In this document: positions 38,459 to 47,016 of the stretch, one piece after another
How the letters are laid out: each line of letters opens with the position of its first letter
How positions within the stretch are numbered: position 1 is the first letter of the stretch
NCBI GenBank assembly: GCA_001189195.1
Contig: LFCQ01000006.1
Location: 120,841 to 170,134, forward strand
Source of the DNA: Parcubacteria bacterium C7867-007
GTDB taxonomy: Bacteria > Patescibacteriota > Minisyncoccia > Phycocordibacterales > Phycocordibacteraceae
Direction: 5' to 3'
Length of the DNA stretch: 49,294 nt
Position numbers and translations under genes: made by a program
The notes under the pieces: model-generated
What the model was told of the DNA's origin: nothing
The model's input: the letters and a program-made list of their open reading frames with translations, nothing else
The model's database searches: none

Positions 38459-38584
38459 CTTTTAAGATATATCTGTGGCGTCGGCAGGTCGGTTTCAAGG
38501 CGGAATCAACTTTGCATATTGAGTTATTAGCTTCTAAAGCAAATAACTAACTCCAGGACGTGTGATACTTTTAGTACGTAATCT

Positions 38585-39457
38585 ATGAACAGACACTCCC
38601 ACGACAGTCAGGGAAACATAAAGATTGCGCTCTTTCTCAATATTGGTTTTACGATTATTGAGCTTATCGGAGGTCTACTTACGAACAGTCTCGCTATACT
38701 CTCGGACGCGCTTCATGACTTTGGAGACACTATTGTTCTCTCGCTCGCGTGGTATGCCGAGAAGAAATCAAAGCAGGGTCCAGACGAGAAGCGCACCTAC
38801 GGGTATGCCCGACTTTCCGTATTCTCCGCACTTGTTTCAGGTGCTGTCCTAATCGGTGGTTCTCTTTTCATCATCTCTCAAGCCATTCCGCGTCTCTTAA
38901 ACCTTGAAGCAGTGAATGCGCCAGGCATGATGGTACTTGCTGTCATTGGAATTATCTTTAACGGCATTGGCGCACTTCGTTTAAAGAAGGGAGAAGGTAT
39001 CAGCGAACGAGTGCTTTCATGGCATCTCTTTGAAGACGTGTTTGGATGGACGGCGATACTTATTGGTGGCGGGTTGATCTATCTCTTCGACCTGCCGATT
39101 CTGGACCCCGTACTCACGATTGGCTTCACGCTCTTTATCCTCTGGGGAGTTATCCGCTCAATGGGAGAAGTGAGCAACATTCTGCTTGAAGGCGTACCGC
39201 AGCAGGTACACCTGAAGGCGCTCAAGACCGACATACTCCAGTTTGAGGGTATACTCGGTCTCCACGATGTCCATGTTTGGTCTCTTGAAGGCAAGACCAA
39301 TGTATTGAGTGGGCATATCATCATAAAGCCGCAGAGCGTTGATGAGGGACGAGCCATACAACAGAACGTAAAAGCCATGCTCAAGGAGAAACACGATATT
39401 GAGCATGCAACGATAGAATTGGAGACCGATGGAAGTTGCGAAGAGAAGAATTGCTAA
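38585..39457 (+). CDS. cation diffusion facilitator (CDF) family transporter
   Basis: 'LTNSLAILSDALHDFGDTIVLSLAWYAEKKSKQGPDEKRTYGYARLSVFSALVSG...LHDVHVWSLEGKTNVLSGHI'. Confidence 0.92.
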   Translation: MNRHSHDSQGNIKIALFLNIGFTIIELIGGLLTNSLAILSDALHDFGDTIVLSLAWYAEKKSKQGPDEKRTYGYARLSVFSALVSGAVLIGGSLFIISQAIPRLLNLEAVNAPGMMVLAVIGIIFNGIGALRLKKGEGISERVLSWHLFEDVFGWTAILIGGGLIYLFDLPILDPVLTIGFTLFILWGVIRSMGEVSNILLEGVPQQVHLKALKTDILQFEGILGLHDVHVWSLEGKTNVLSGHIIIKPQSVDEGRAIQQNVKAMLKEKHDIEHATIELETDGSCEEKNC

Positions 39458-39580
39458 GTGCTATTTATAGGCCGTACTTAAGCCATATTCTAGTCCACAT
39501 TTCTTCATAAAAGCATCATTGACCCGCCATTCTCCCACGCTATACTAGTGGAACTGGTTAGATACGGTTGTACTCAAGAA

Positions 39581-39601
39581 AAGCCTATACAGGCTTTTTT
39601 G
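39581..39601 (+). terminator. intrinsic terminator
   Basis: AAGCCT atac AGGCTTTTTT. Confidence 0.75.
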
Positions 39602-39752
39602 TATTATGAAGAAACGCTGAACGTCCCTTTGTTTTCCTATTTTACCTTCCAACTTTTCCACCCGTTCTATAGCTAACGCTAAGAAAAGGGGTACATACAA
39701 AGTTTATGGTTCGGTAGCAGCGGTATTCGCTCTATCTCTTTTTATACATACT

Positions 39753-40739
39753 GTGTCGCCACAGTCCGTGGACAGCGTCTTTCCTTTTCCACATACCGCA
39801 CATGCTCAAGGAGCAGAAGATGTAATCCTCCATGACCCTTCCATAGACCTTCTTGAGGCAGCTATAAACTCTGACCCAAACCCGGATAAGGGTGATCATG
39901 AAATGGAGGTCGCAGGAGGCATGGCGCTTCTTCCACACGGAGACCTTCCCGAAGGCGAAGCTGAAGTTTCAAGCTCGAAAGCTTCTAAACCTAAGAAGAC
40001 AGGTATTGCTATCTACACAGTGCAGGAAGGCGACTCGCTCTCTGAGATTGCTGAAGAATATGGCGTATCCACAAAGACCATTCTCTGGGCGAACGATATT
40101 CGTGATGCAAGCACCATTCGTATTGGGGATGATCTCATCATTCTTCCGGTCTCTGGGGTGCAGCATAAAGTTGCAAGCGGAGATACCCTTCAATCTATCG
40201 CCAAGAAGTATGGCTCTGACGTAAGCGATATTGCGCTCTACAACGGAATAAGCGAGTCCAAGGGGCTTATTGCAGGTTCTGAGATCATCGTACCTGGTGG
40301 TGCATTCCCCTCGGCTCCTTTAAAGAAAGTGGCGAACTCAGCTTCATCTAAGAAAAGCACTCCTGCGGCTAAGTATTCTAGTCCGTCTAGCTCATCAGGT
40401 AAGTTAGGAAACCCACTTCCAGGTGGAGTAATCACTCAGGTAAATCACGGATATAACGCTGTGGACATAGACGGAGAAACTGGAGACCCTATTTATGCTT
40501 CAGCAAGCGGCTCGGTCATCATTGCCAAGGGTGGAGGAGGATATAACGGTGGCTATGGAAATTATATCGTAATTGAGCATGGCGCAGGTGTTCAGACTCT
40601 CTACGCACATATGTCGAGTCTCGCTGTATCAGGCGGAACGGTTGATAAGGGTGAGGTTATCGGATATGTGGGGAACACGGGTAAATCAACGGGCTCGCAT
40701 CTGCATTTTGAAGTCCGCGGAGCAATTAATCCCCTATAA
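39753..40739 (+). CDS. LysM + M23 peptidase (murein endopeptidase-like); true N-terminus probably further upstream
   Basis: Two LysM motifs ('YTVQEGDSLSEIAEEYGVSTKTILWANDI', 'HKVASGDTLQSIAKKYGSDVSDIALYNGI') and 'GNYIVIEHGAGVQTLYAHMSSLAVSGG...GNTGKSTGSHLHFEVR'. Confidence 0.88.
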   Translation: MSPQSVDSVFPFPHTAHAQGAEDVILHDPSIDLLEAAINSDPNPDKGDHEMEVAGGMALLPHGDLPEGEAEVSSSKASKPKKTGIAIYTVQEGDSLSEIAEEYGVSTKTILWANDIRDASTIRIGDDLIILPVSGVQHKVASGDTLQSIAKKYGSDVSDIALYNGISESKGLIAGSEIIVPGGAFPSAPLKKVANSASSKKSTPAAKYSSPSSSSGKLGNPLPGGVITQVNHGYNAVDIDGETGDPIYASASGSVIIAKGGGGYNGGYGNYIVIEHGAGVQTLYAHMSSLAVSGGTVDKGEVIGYVGNTGKSTGSHLHFEVRGAINPL

Positions 40740-40779
40740 TCTTGCTCTGTCGGTAAGCTCTTCGCAATTGCCAAAAGTC

Positions 40780-41030
40780 TGATAGGGTCTTGGGCGATAG
40801 CGCATATGGGGCTATCATGTTCCTGTTAGCCAAGACCTAACCCCTAGGATTCCAATCCTAGGATATGGTCGAAAATCCTAGTAGAGATCAAAGGACTCCC
40901 AGTCAGAGTCACTCTACTAGGTCATATCTGGAAACAGGTATGGGTCTGGCCGAAAGGTTGGATCGCGATGGCTGGGAGCCTTTTGATTATCTCTTGGGGC
41001 TCTCTGCTACTTAAAAACCTAGTAGAAAAT
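40780..41030 (+). ncRNA. candidate structured RNA / cis-regulatory leader
   Basis: Nested inverted repeats (40783-40793/40830-40839; 40796-40801/40811-40816; 40843-40851/40854-40862; 40877-40886/40912-40921) and two hairpins capped by GAAA. Confidence 0.45.
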
Positions 41031-41038
41031 AATTACGT

Positions 41039-41518
41039 ATGGATACGCCAACAGCGTCCGCAAAGAAACCTCTTCTTAAGAAGTGGTGGGTCTGGGTACT
41101 TATCGTACTCGGCATCTTTATTATCATAGGTTCGATAGGCGGCTCTGATTCTTCAAGTTCAGGAAGCCAGAGCGCGAAGGAGGAAGTGAAGGTCGAGCCA
41201 GCTCTTACGGTCACGGCTTTCAAAATGGCTGCCGAGTACAAGGAAAACGAAGTCGCTGCAGACGCAAAGTACAAGGGCAAGCTCGTCGAAATATCAGGCA
41301 GCGTAGATACCATCGGCAAAGATGTTCTCGATACGCCGTTTATCGCCTTCTCAACTGAAAATCAGTACGAGATCATCAATCGAATTCAGTGTATGTTTGG
41401 AAAGAACGATGTGGAAGTGCTCTCAAGTGTCTCCAAGGGTCAGAAGATTACCCTTCGCGGTACTGTCTCCGGTGCTCTCGGAAACATCATTGTTAAAGAT
41501 TGCGAAATCATAGAGTAG
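41039..41518 (+). CDS. membrane-anchored OB-fold (tRNA_anti-like) protein
   Basis: N-term TM; 'AAEYKENEVAADAKYKGKLVEISGSVDTIGKD...SVSKGQKITLRGTVSGALGNIIVKDCEI'. Confidence 0.75.
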   Translation: MDTPTASAKKPLLKKWWVWVLIVLGIFIIIGSIGGSDSSSSGSQSAKEEVKVEPALTVTAFKMAAEYKENEVAADAKYKGKLVEISGSVDTIGKDVLDTPFIAFSTENQYEIINRIQCMFGKNDVEVLSSVSKGQKITLRGTVSGALGNIIVKDCEIIE

Positions 41519-43036
41519 CTAGAACCGGCTGTTAAATCCGAGTGGATACCACGGCCCTTCGCCATCGTCCCAGATGCTGTTTCTTCCGAGGTCGATAACA
41601 GTGATACGTGGTGTCGCTCTTCCATAGTGCTCAAGCCCATGATGGGCGAGAATCGTAAATGCATCGACTAGGTCGTCGTGCCGCTCTATGCCAAACCCTA
41701 CGAGCTGCCGGATCAGCTCCTCGCATCCATGCTTCGGGAACTTAATCTTTCCGTTCTGGATGAGCGCAGAAACCGTCATGAGTCGGGAACGTTTGTCGCC
41801 TGATACTTTTACTCCCTTGGCCCCGTATACGTCATGGGCGAGCTGGTCGAGGACCGCTTTCTGGTATCCGACCTCCTCAACCAAAATCTCGACTCGGTTG
41901 TATATCTTTTTGTTGGCGTGATACACCGCTTTGATCTGGTCGATAGTCTGCGGAAACGTAAGACGCTTGTTGATAGGGTTTGGTAGAACGTACAGACAAA
42001 ACTTATCTTCGTGCCCGCTTATGATGCCGGAGACCATCGCCGTGTAATCAGCGGTCTCTTTCTGCGAGATGGCGAGGTCGATACCTACTCCTATATCGAT
42101 AAAGTTTCGTGTTGATTCGGGAATCCCATCGTAGTAGTGAATCCAGTCAGGGTGTATGACCTGATCTTCGTCTGGGACGATATTCAGGAGGTACTCTCGC
42201 TGCCAAGCATACGGATTGCCGCTTTTCTTCCGCTCTACTTCTATATCGGCCATGGTCGGGTATTTCCCCGGCCAAGCGATCTTTTGTGATTCCGAGAGTA
42301 ATGGAAACATCTTGAATACACCTTCACGCTGACCTTCATCAATATCCTTCTTGAGATGCATCACGAGTGAATCCTCATGGAGTAGGTTTCCGATAACGAT
42401 AAGGCGCGTATTCAGTCCGCCGCCTGGTATCACTTCGCCTGTGAGCCAGTGATAGGTTTTCTGCCTTGATTCATAGGTCCGAACGGATTGCAGGTCTTCG
42501 ATGTCGTCGCAGATGATGAGATCCGGGCGATGCTGATTGTGCCGAAGTCCGCGAATACTCTGTTCCATGGACGCGACCGTAATACGTGCGCCAGTATTCG
42601 AGAATACCAAGGACGACGAACCCCATTCGTCGCTTTCTTCTTCAAAGGGCCCCAAGTCACTCTTGAGTAAAGAGTTGCTCTCAAGCTCACGCTTCAAGTT
42701 CATCATGTGCTGCTTGGCCTGAGTACGGGTTTGGAAGAACATTAGTACGAACTTCTTTTGCTGGATACCAAGAATTGACCACAGCGAGTACGAGAACGTG
42801 ACGAGCGTAGATTTACCCGAACCACGGAACGCGACGATGACGGCAAGTTTGTTCTCGCTGTCCTCGGTTATGCGGAAGATGTCTTTCTGGAACTCCGCTA
42901 TCGGGTACTGGACGTAGTGCGAGAAGTACACGTAGAAAAACATGAGGTGCGATTGCCGCGTGACGTGCTGGCGCACCGCGCGGTTCTTCGTGAGTTCCTC
43001 GAATGCATCGTCATCAAGAGGGCTGTTCTGGCTCAT
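41519..43036 (-). CDS. phage terminase large subunit
   Basis: Walker A 'VAFRGSGKSTL', Walker B-like 'LIICDDIED', nuclease-like 'IGVGIDLAISQKETADYTAMV', C-term 'HDDLVDAFTILAHHGLE'. Confidence 0.88.
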   Translation of the reverse strand: MSQNSPLDDDAFEELTKNRAVRQHVTRQSHLMFFYVYFSHYVQYPIAEFQKDIFRITEDSENKLAVIVAFRGSGKSTLVTFSYSLWSILGIQQKKFVLMFFQTRTQAKQHMMNLKRELESNSLLKSDLGPFEEESDEWGSSSLVFSNTGARITVASMEQSIRGLRHNQHRPDLIICDDIEDLQSVRTYESRQKTYHWLTGEVIPGGGLNTRLIVIGNLLHEDSLVMHLKKDIDEGQREGVFKMFPLLSESQKIAWPGKYPTMADIEVERKKSGNPYAWQREYLLNIVPDEDQVIHPDWIHYYDGIPESTRNFIDIGVGIDLAISQKETADYTAMVSGIISGHEDKFCLYVLPNPINKRLTFPQTIDQIKAVYHANKKIYNRVEILVEEVGYQKAVLDQLAHDVYGAKGVKVSGDKRSRLMTVSALIQNGKIKFPKHGCEELIRQLVGFGIERHDDLVDAFTILAHHGLEHYGRATPRITVIDLGRNSIWDDGEGPWYPLGFNSRF

Positions 43037-43421
43037 GAGGCTTAAGCGTTAAGTTCGCAAGCGACAACGCCTTATGGACGAGTTCTTTCTGCTCGTCCGA
43101 AAGTTCCTGAATTGTGTTCACGGTCCCTTCGATCTGCACTTTGGTGCGATACGAAGGATGGTTGTGTTTCAGCCATCCCATAACTGCGGTCATATTCCGG
43201 TCTTTGATAGCACCGATGAGCTGACCTTCTGCTAGATCGTTCACCATGAGTCTGCCTTCGAGCAGAGCGTCGTCCACGCTCTTTGCGAAGTCCGCATTCT
43301 CCGCTCGCCATCGGTATAAGGTCACACGGCTGATGCCGACCTTCTCGCATCCGACCTGAAGGATTGGTGTCTTGCGGAGTTGTTCAAGAAGCGCGGCTTT
43401 TGAGGCGTCCGACTTTTTCAT
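43014..43421 (-). CDS. terminase small subunit-like HTH protein
   Basis: 'ILQVGCEKVGISRVTLYRWRAENADFAKSVDDALLEGRLMVNDLAEGQLIGAIKDRNMTAVMGWLKHNHPSYR'; overlaps the large subunit gene. Confidence 0.75.
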   Translation of the reverse strand: MKKSDASKAALLEQLRKTPILQVGCEKVGISRVTLYRWRAENADFAKSVDDALLEGRLMVNDLAEGQLIGAIKDRNMTAVMGWLKHNHPSYRTKVQIEGTVNTIQELSDEQKELVHKALSLANLTLKPHEPEQPS

Positions 43422-44689
43422 ACCTTCACAGCCTTCTGGCCAGTTAGCCTCTCATAGCGGCGAATGATGAGATCTACGAAGATTGGCTCGCGCTCAATCA
43501 GGTATGCAGACCGCTTCAACTGCTCGCACGCAATCAAAAGACTGCCTGAACCACCAAAGCAGTCGAGGATGATGTCAGAGGGCTTGGTACAGCGCCTCAG
43601 CGCCCTCTCATGGAGCACAGGCGGCTTCTCGGTCGGGTGTTGATATCCAGTCCCATTCAGCCGCTTTACGAGCCAGATATCGAGGAGGTCATAGATGTCT
43701 TCAAGAGTCTGATTTCCCGTGCCGATCTCCTTGTTCAGGATTTCGGAGAGATTCAGCACCTTGTCCGAGAGGTACGGCTTGCCGATTGTGCCGTACACGC
43801 ACGGCTCGTACTGCTTGTTGAACGCGCTATGCGGCGTAGGTGAGGAGTTATTCTTAATCCAGAGGCACACCCGCTTGTTCGCGATGCCGGATTCCTGATA
43901 CAGGCTCTGCAAGAGCCAGATGTACCGCTGGTCGCAGTAGGTGAAAACGTGCGCGTCTTTCTTGGTAACAGCAATCGCGTTCTTGAGACAGGAAGCGAGA
44001 AATGCTTTGTATGCCTTGTCGGTGAGGGAATCATCGACAGTGCCGCCATACGACTTCTTGCCGCCTACGCCTTTGTCGTACGAAAGCCCGATGTTGTATG
44101 GCGGGTCGGTCAGGATGGTGTCGGCTTTCTTTCCGGCCATGAGTCGTGCAAACGTATCAGGGTCGGTACTGTCCCCGCAGATGAGACGGTGCGAGCCGAG
44201 CTGGTATAAATCGCCGGTCTTTGCTTTTGGTTTCTTAATCTTTGCTAACTCCTTCTCGACATCAAACTCATCATGCTCGACCTCAAGATCGTCGAAGAGA
44301 TGCGACAGATCGGTATCATCGAAGCCGCTCGCAAGCAGGGTCTCGACATCGAACTCGTCCACGAGTTTTTGCCAGTCCCAGTCTCCGTGGATACGGTTAG
44401 AACCGAGGAGGTACTGGTCGTACTCTTTCTTCGTGAGCTTGCGGTTCGGCACACGGACCGAAATAGTCTCTTTCTCGCGTCCGAGGAGTTTCAAAACCAT
44501 GAGCCGCTGGTGCCCAGCGATCACGGTGTTGTTCTTGTCGATCACAGGAAGTTCTACGAGATCGAACTTCCTGAGACTCTTCTTCAAGTCTTCGATCTGT
44601 TTTGCGCTCATAGTGCGCGGGTTTCTGATATTAGGCACAAGGTCGGCGATCTTGCGGTTCTGGGTAGTCCAGGAGAGTTTTGCTGGCAT
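43418..44689 (-). CDS. ParB-like nuclease domain fused to a DNA methyltransferase
   Basis: 'NIRNPRTMSAKQIEDLKKSLRKFDLVELPVIDKNNTVIAGHQRL' plus 'DTILTDPPYNIGLSYD' and 'DIILDCFGGSGSLLIACEQLKRSAYLIEREPIFVDLIIRRYE'. Confidence 0.9.
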   Translation of the reverse strand: MPAKLSWTTQNRKIADLVPNIRNPRTMSAKQIEDLKKSLRKFDLVELPVIDKNNTVIAGHQRLMVLKLLGREKETISVRVPNRKLTKKEYDQYLLGSNRIHGDWDWQKLVDEFDVETLLASGFDDTDLSHLFDDLEVEHDEFDVEKELAKIKKPKAKTGDLYQLGSHRLICGDSTDPDTFARLMAGKKADTILTDPPYNIGLSYDKGVGGKKSYGGTVDDSLTDKAYKAFLASCLKNAIAVTKKDAHVFTYCDQRYIWLLQSLYQESGIANKRVCLWIKNNSSPTPHSAFNKQYEPCVYGTIGKPYLSDKVLNLSEILNKEIGTGNQTLEDIYDLLDIWLVKRLNGTGYQHPTEKPPVLHERALRRCTKPSDIILDCFGGSGSLLIACEQLKRSAYLIEREPIFVDLIIRRYERLTGQKAVKV

Positions 44690-44849
44690 ATGAGTAAAAT
44701 GATGAATAAGCAGATTGCTCTGTACATCCAGCAAACCAACAATTTCATTTGCTCGACACGCCCGTTATCGTGAACGGAAAGAGAAATACCGCTCGTAATT
44801 GAGCCGTATTTCAAATCTTATCCACCGTCACGATGGCGTCCGGATGGCC

Positions 44850-45494
44850 TTAGGTGCGATGGATGAACACTTCGGGATTTAACATGTATCCAGATCCGCG
44901 ACGAGCGATAACAATCCGCTCCTTAATACCGAGCTGCTTCCTTGCCTCACCGTTGATGCCTTGCACCATCTTTCGTATAGCGTCCGTGCTATTACGACCG
45001 AGTTCTTCTCTCAGAGTTTCGGTAGCTATAGGCTGACGAGCACTCATTAGACGTACAAAGAGCCGTCTTCGCCCCTTGTCTTCAAACGCATATACGCGCC
45101 GCACATTAGAAACGGTCTTGGAAAGAATGGCCTGACGAGCATCAAAGGTGAGATCCGTGTCGGGAATCCGTACGGTTGTCACCAACTTAGCAGCTGTTAC
45201 CTCTGGCTTTGATTCAACCTCGGTCTGGGTAAAGATTCTGCTAGGGTATTCAACCGTTGGAATTGAATAGAAGCTCACCGACTCTCGCAGACGAGCCATT
45301 GTCTCAAGGGTAGGCCGCATAGACTCTGCCAAAGCCTGTATTGTTTTAAACATTGGCGCATATGACTCATTTATACGATCAGCTAGCTGGGTCATTTGGG
45401 CTATTGCCGGGGCAACGCGCATCATCGCTCGCTGCTGCTCTTCAAAAGCTCGCGCGAGGCTATTCTCGGAGATGGTTAGTAATGCGCCTGTCAT
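44850..45494 (-). CDS. hypothetical protein with C-terminal winged-helix-like segment
   Basis: N-terminal helical region; C-term 'LREELGRNSTDAIRKMVQGINGEARKQLGIKERIVIARRGSGYMLNPEV' resembles the OmpR/PhoB C-terminal fold pattern. Confidence 0.55.
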   Translation of the reverse strand: MTGALLTISENSLARAFEEQQRAMMRVAPAIAQMTQLADRINESYAPMFKTIQALAESMRPTLETMARLRESVSFYSIPTVEYPSRIFTQTEVESKPEVTAAKLVTTVRIPDTDLTFDARQAILSKTVSNVRRVYAFEDKGRRRLFVRLMSARQPIATETLREELGRNSTDAIRKMVQGINGEARKQLGIKERIVIARRGSGYMLNPEVFIHRT

Positions 45495-45691
45495 ACCTAA
45501 ATATTACGCTACATAGTGGGGATAGGGCAACGAATGTAACGCGTACAAACTGGCCCTTTGGTGTTACATTTTATATCAATGAGGAACCCGTCCGACCCCC
45601 ATCGTTTTGCCGAATCTCAGATTAGCCGTAGGGCCCTTGTGGGGCTTGGTATCCTGGGGTTCTAGTCCGACCCTGCCCGCACTCAAACAGT

Positions 45692-45719
45692 CATGGCCCA
45701 CCAGAAATGGCGGGCCATG
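45692..45719 (-). terminator. hairpin terminator downstream of the 45729 gene
   Basis: CATGGCCC-A-CC agaaat GG-C-GGGCCATG. Confidence 0.65.
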
Positions 45720-45728
45720 TGAATACAA

Positions 45729-46013
45729 TCAATGGTCTTTCTCGATGAGCTCTCCGGTCTGAAGAAGTGGATGCCAGGTGATGGTGTGTGACGTGGGTGT
45801 ACGCACGGTACCGTCCACAACCGAACCTTGCAGTTCAATCGCCCCATTTACATCAGGACGGCTGATGGAGAACACACTGAAGATCACCTCCTCACCATCT
45901 ACTTGAGTGAACCTGAGAAGCAGTTCTTTGGTCTTTATGTCGAGAAACCGTTCCAGCATACGGTTCAGGCCCGAACGATTAGGACCGAACTTGAGTTTTG
46001 TTTTGCGGATCAT
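45729..46013 (-). CDS. hypothetical protein, 94 aa
   Basis: Complete ORF with RBS-like GGGAG and a flanking terminator. Confidence 0.5.
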   Translation of the reverse strand: MIRKTKLKFGPNRSGLNRMLERFLDIKTKELLLRFTQVDGEEVIFSVFSISRPDVNGAIELQGSVVDGTVRTPTSHTITWHPLLQTGELIEKDH

Positions 46014-46105
46014 GACCAGCTCCCGTTTTCTGGTTGAATAGTGCCCTAAGAGGCTAATAACGCAAGGAACACGAAGATGTTGGGTTGCTAGGCTACACTA
46101 GTAGC

Positions 46106-46669
46106 ATGATTTCTTCTGTGGAGTGGCTACAACTTGTATTCAGTGTTTTGTTTGTTCTTCTGGCCATTAGGTTCATTTGGGGAATGATGCGTATTGGTAC
46201 GGTATCGCCATTTATACGAACACGTACTCAAGTGGCAGAGGAAGTTGCTGCAGTATTTGGAACCCTTCCCACAGGAAGTACTCTCATTGATCCAGGGTGT
46301 GGAGATGGGCGTGTACTATTTGCTATAGCGAAACAGAATCCACACACTCACTTCATTGGTATTGAGCTTCGACTTCTTCCATACCTGCTCGCTCTGCATA
46401 AAAGGAAGAGGGAAAAGAACACAACAATTGATTTTGTACATGGGAACTTCTCTCAGCACGATCTATCCTGCGCAACACATATGTATACCTATCTGTACCC
46501 GCATGTGATGGATGACTTGCTACCAAAACTGGAAAAGGAACTGCAGCCCGGTACCCAACTCATTTCACTTGATTTCTCGTTTTCTATGAAGGAGGCAGTA
46601 CGTACCATTCCACTCTTAAGTGCTGAAGAAGGGAAGCTGGGCAGACTCTTATATGTGTATCAATTCTGA
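46106..46669 (+). CDS. membrane-anchored SAM-dependent methyltransferase-like protein
   Basis: 'GSTLIDPGCGDGRVLFAIAKQNPHTHFIGIELRLLPYLLA...DFVHGNFSQHDLSCATHMYTYLYPHVMDDLLPKLEKEL'. Confidence 0.75.
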   Translation: MISSVEWLQLVFSVLFVLLAIRFIWGMMRIGTVSPFIRTRTQVAEEVAAVFGTLPTGSTLIDPGCGDGRVLFAIAKQNPHTHFIGIELRLLPYLLALHKRKREKNTTIDFVHGNFSQHDLSCATHMYTYLYPHVMDDLLPKLEKELQPGTQLISLDFSFSMKEAVRTIPLLSAEEGKLGRLLYVYQF

Positions 46670-46808
46670 TATCTAGTCATATATAGCTAGACAGATTAAG
46701 CCGTGTTGCCCTTTGCGTACAGGTACGTATACTGAGACTATCGGTCGAATCATTGCCAGCCAACCCTGGGCTGGCCTTTGCCTTTCAAAGGCCTCCCGAA
46801 AAACACCT

Positions 46809-46949
46809 ATGATTGAAGATGAAATCAAGCCTGTAGATGGAGAGGAAACTACTCCTGACATGGCAGAAGACGCTGAAGTTGTTGCTGAGGAAACTCCAGC
46901 AGTAGCAGAGGAGGGAATGGATAAGGGCGATGAGGAGGTTGTTGCGTAA
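46809..46949 (+). CDS. small acidic protein, 46 aa
   Basis: 'MIEDEIKPVDGEETTPDMAEDAEVVAEETPAVAEEGMDKGDEEVVA', followed by a strong palindromic terminator. Confidence 0.5.
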   Translation: MIEDEIKPVDGEETTPDMAEDAEVVAEETPAVAEEGMDKGDEEVVA

Positions 46950-46970
46950 GCACTTCAACTCACACCCACA

Positions 46971-47008
46971 TATAAAAACACCGCGAGCATGCTCGCGGTG
47001 TTTTTATA
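46971..47008. terminator. bidirectional terminator, 38-bp perfect palindrome
   Basis: TATAAAAACACCGCGAGCATGCTCGCGGTGTTTTTATA. Confidence 0.85.
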
Positions 47009-47016
47009 TATACCCG

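Noticed and set aside
39606-39620. Global TGA recoding (as in Gracilibacteria/Absconditabacteria)
   Set aside because: All major housekeeping ORFs are full length under the standard code; a single upstream TGA does not imply recoding.
40940-40965. Hammerhead or SRP RNA signature around CTGGCCGAAAGGTTGG
   Set aside because: No CUGANGA core for a hammerhead and no GGAAGCAGCC-type SRP loop; only a generic GAAA tetraloop hairpin.
23401-45620. Direct repeat CGAATCTC at the tRNA-Ser T-arm and near 45611 as island att sites
   Set aside because: Only 8 bp shared; too short to support, and large serine recombinases do not typically use tRNA 3' ends.
45640-45685. tRNA-like 3' end (GGTTCTAGTCC) at the right edge of the accessory block, as a possible att/tRNA fragment
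   Set aside because: No consistent T-stem or acceptor pairing could be drawn, and it does not match the tRNA-Ser 3' end beyond chance-level short words.
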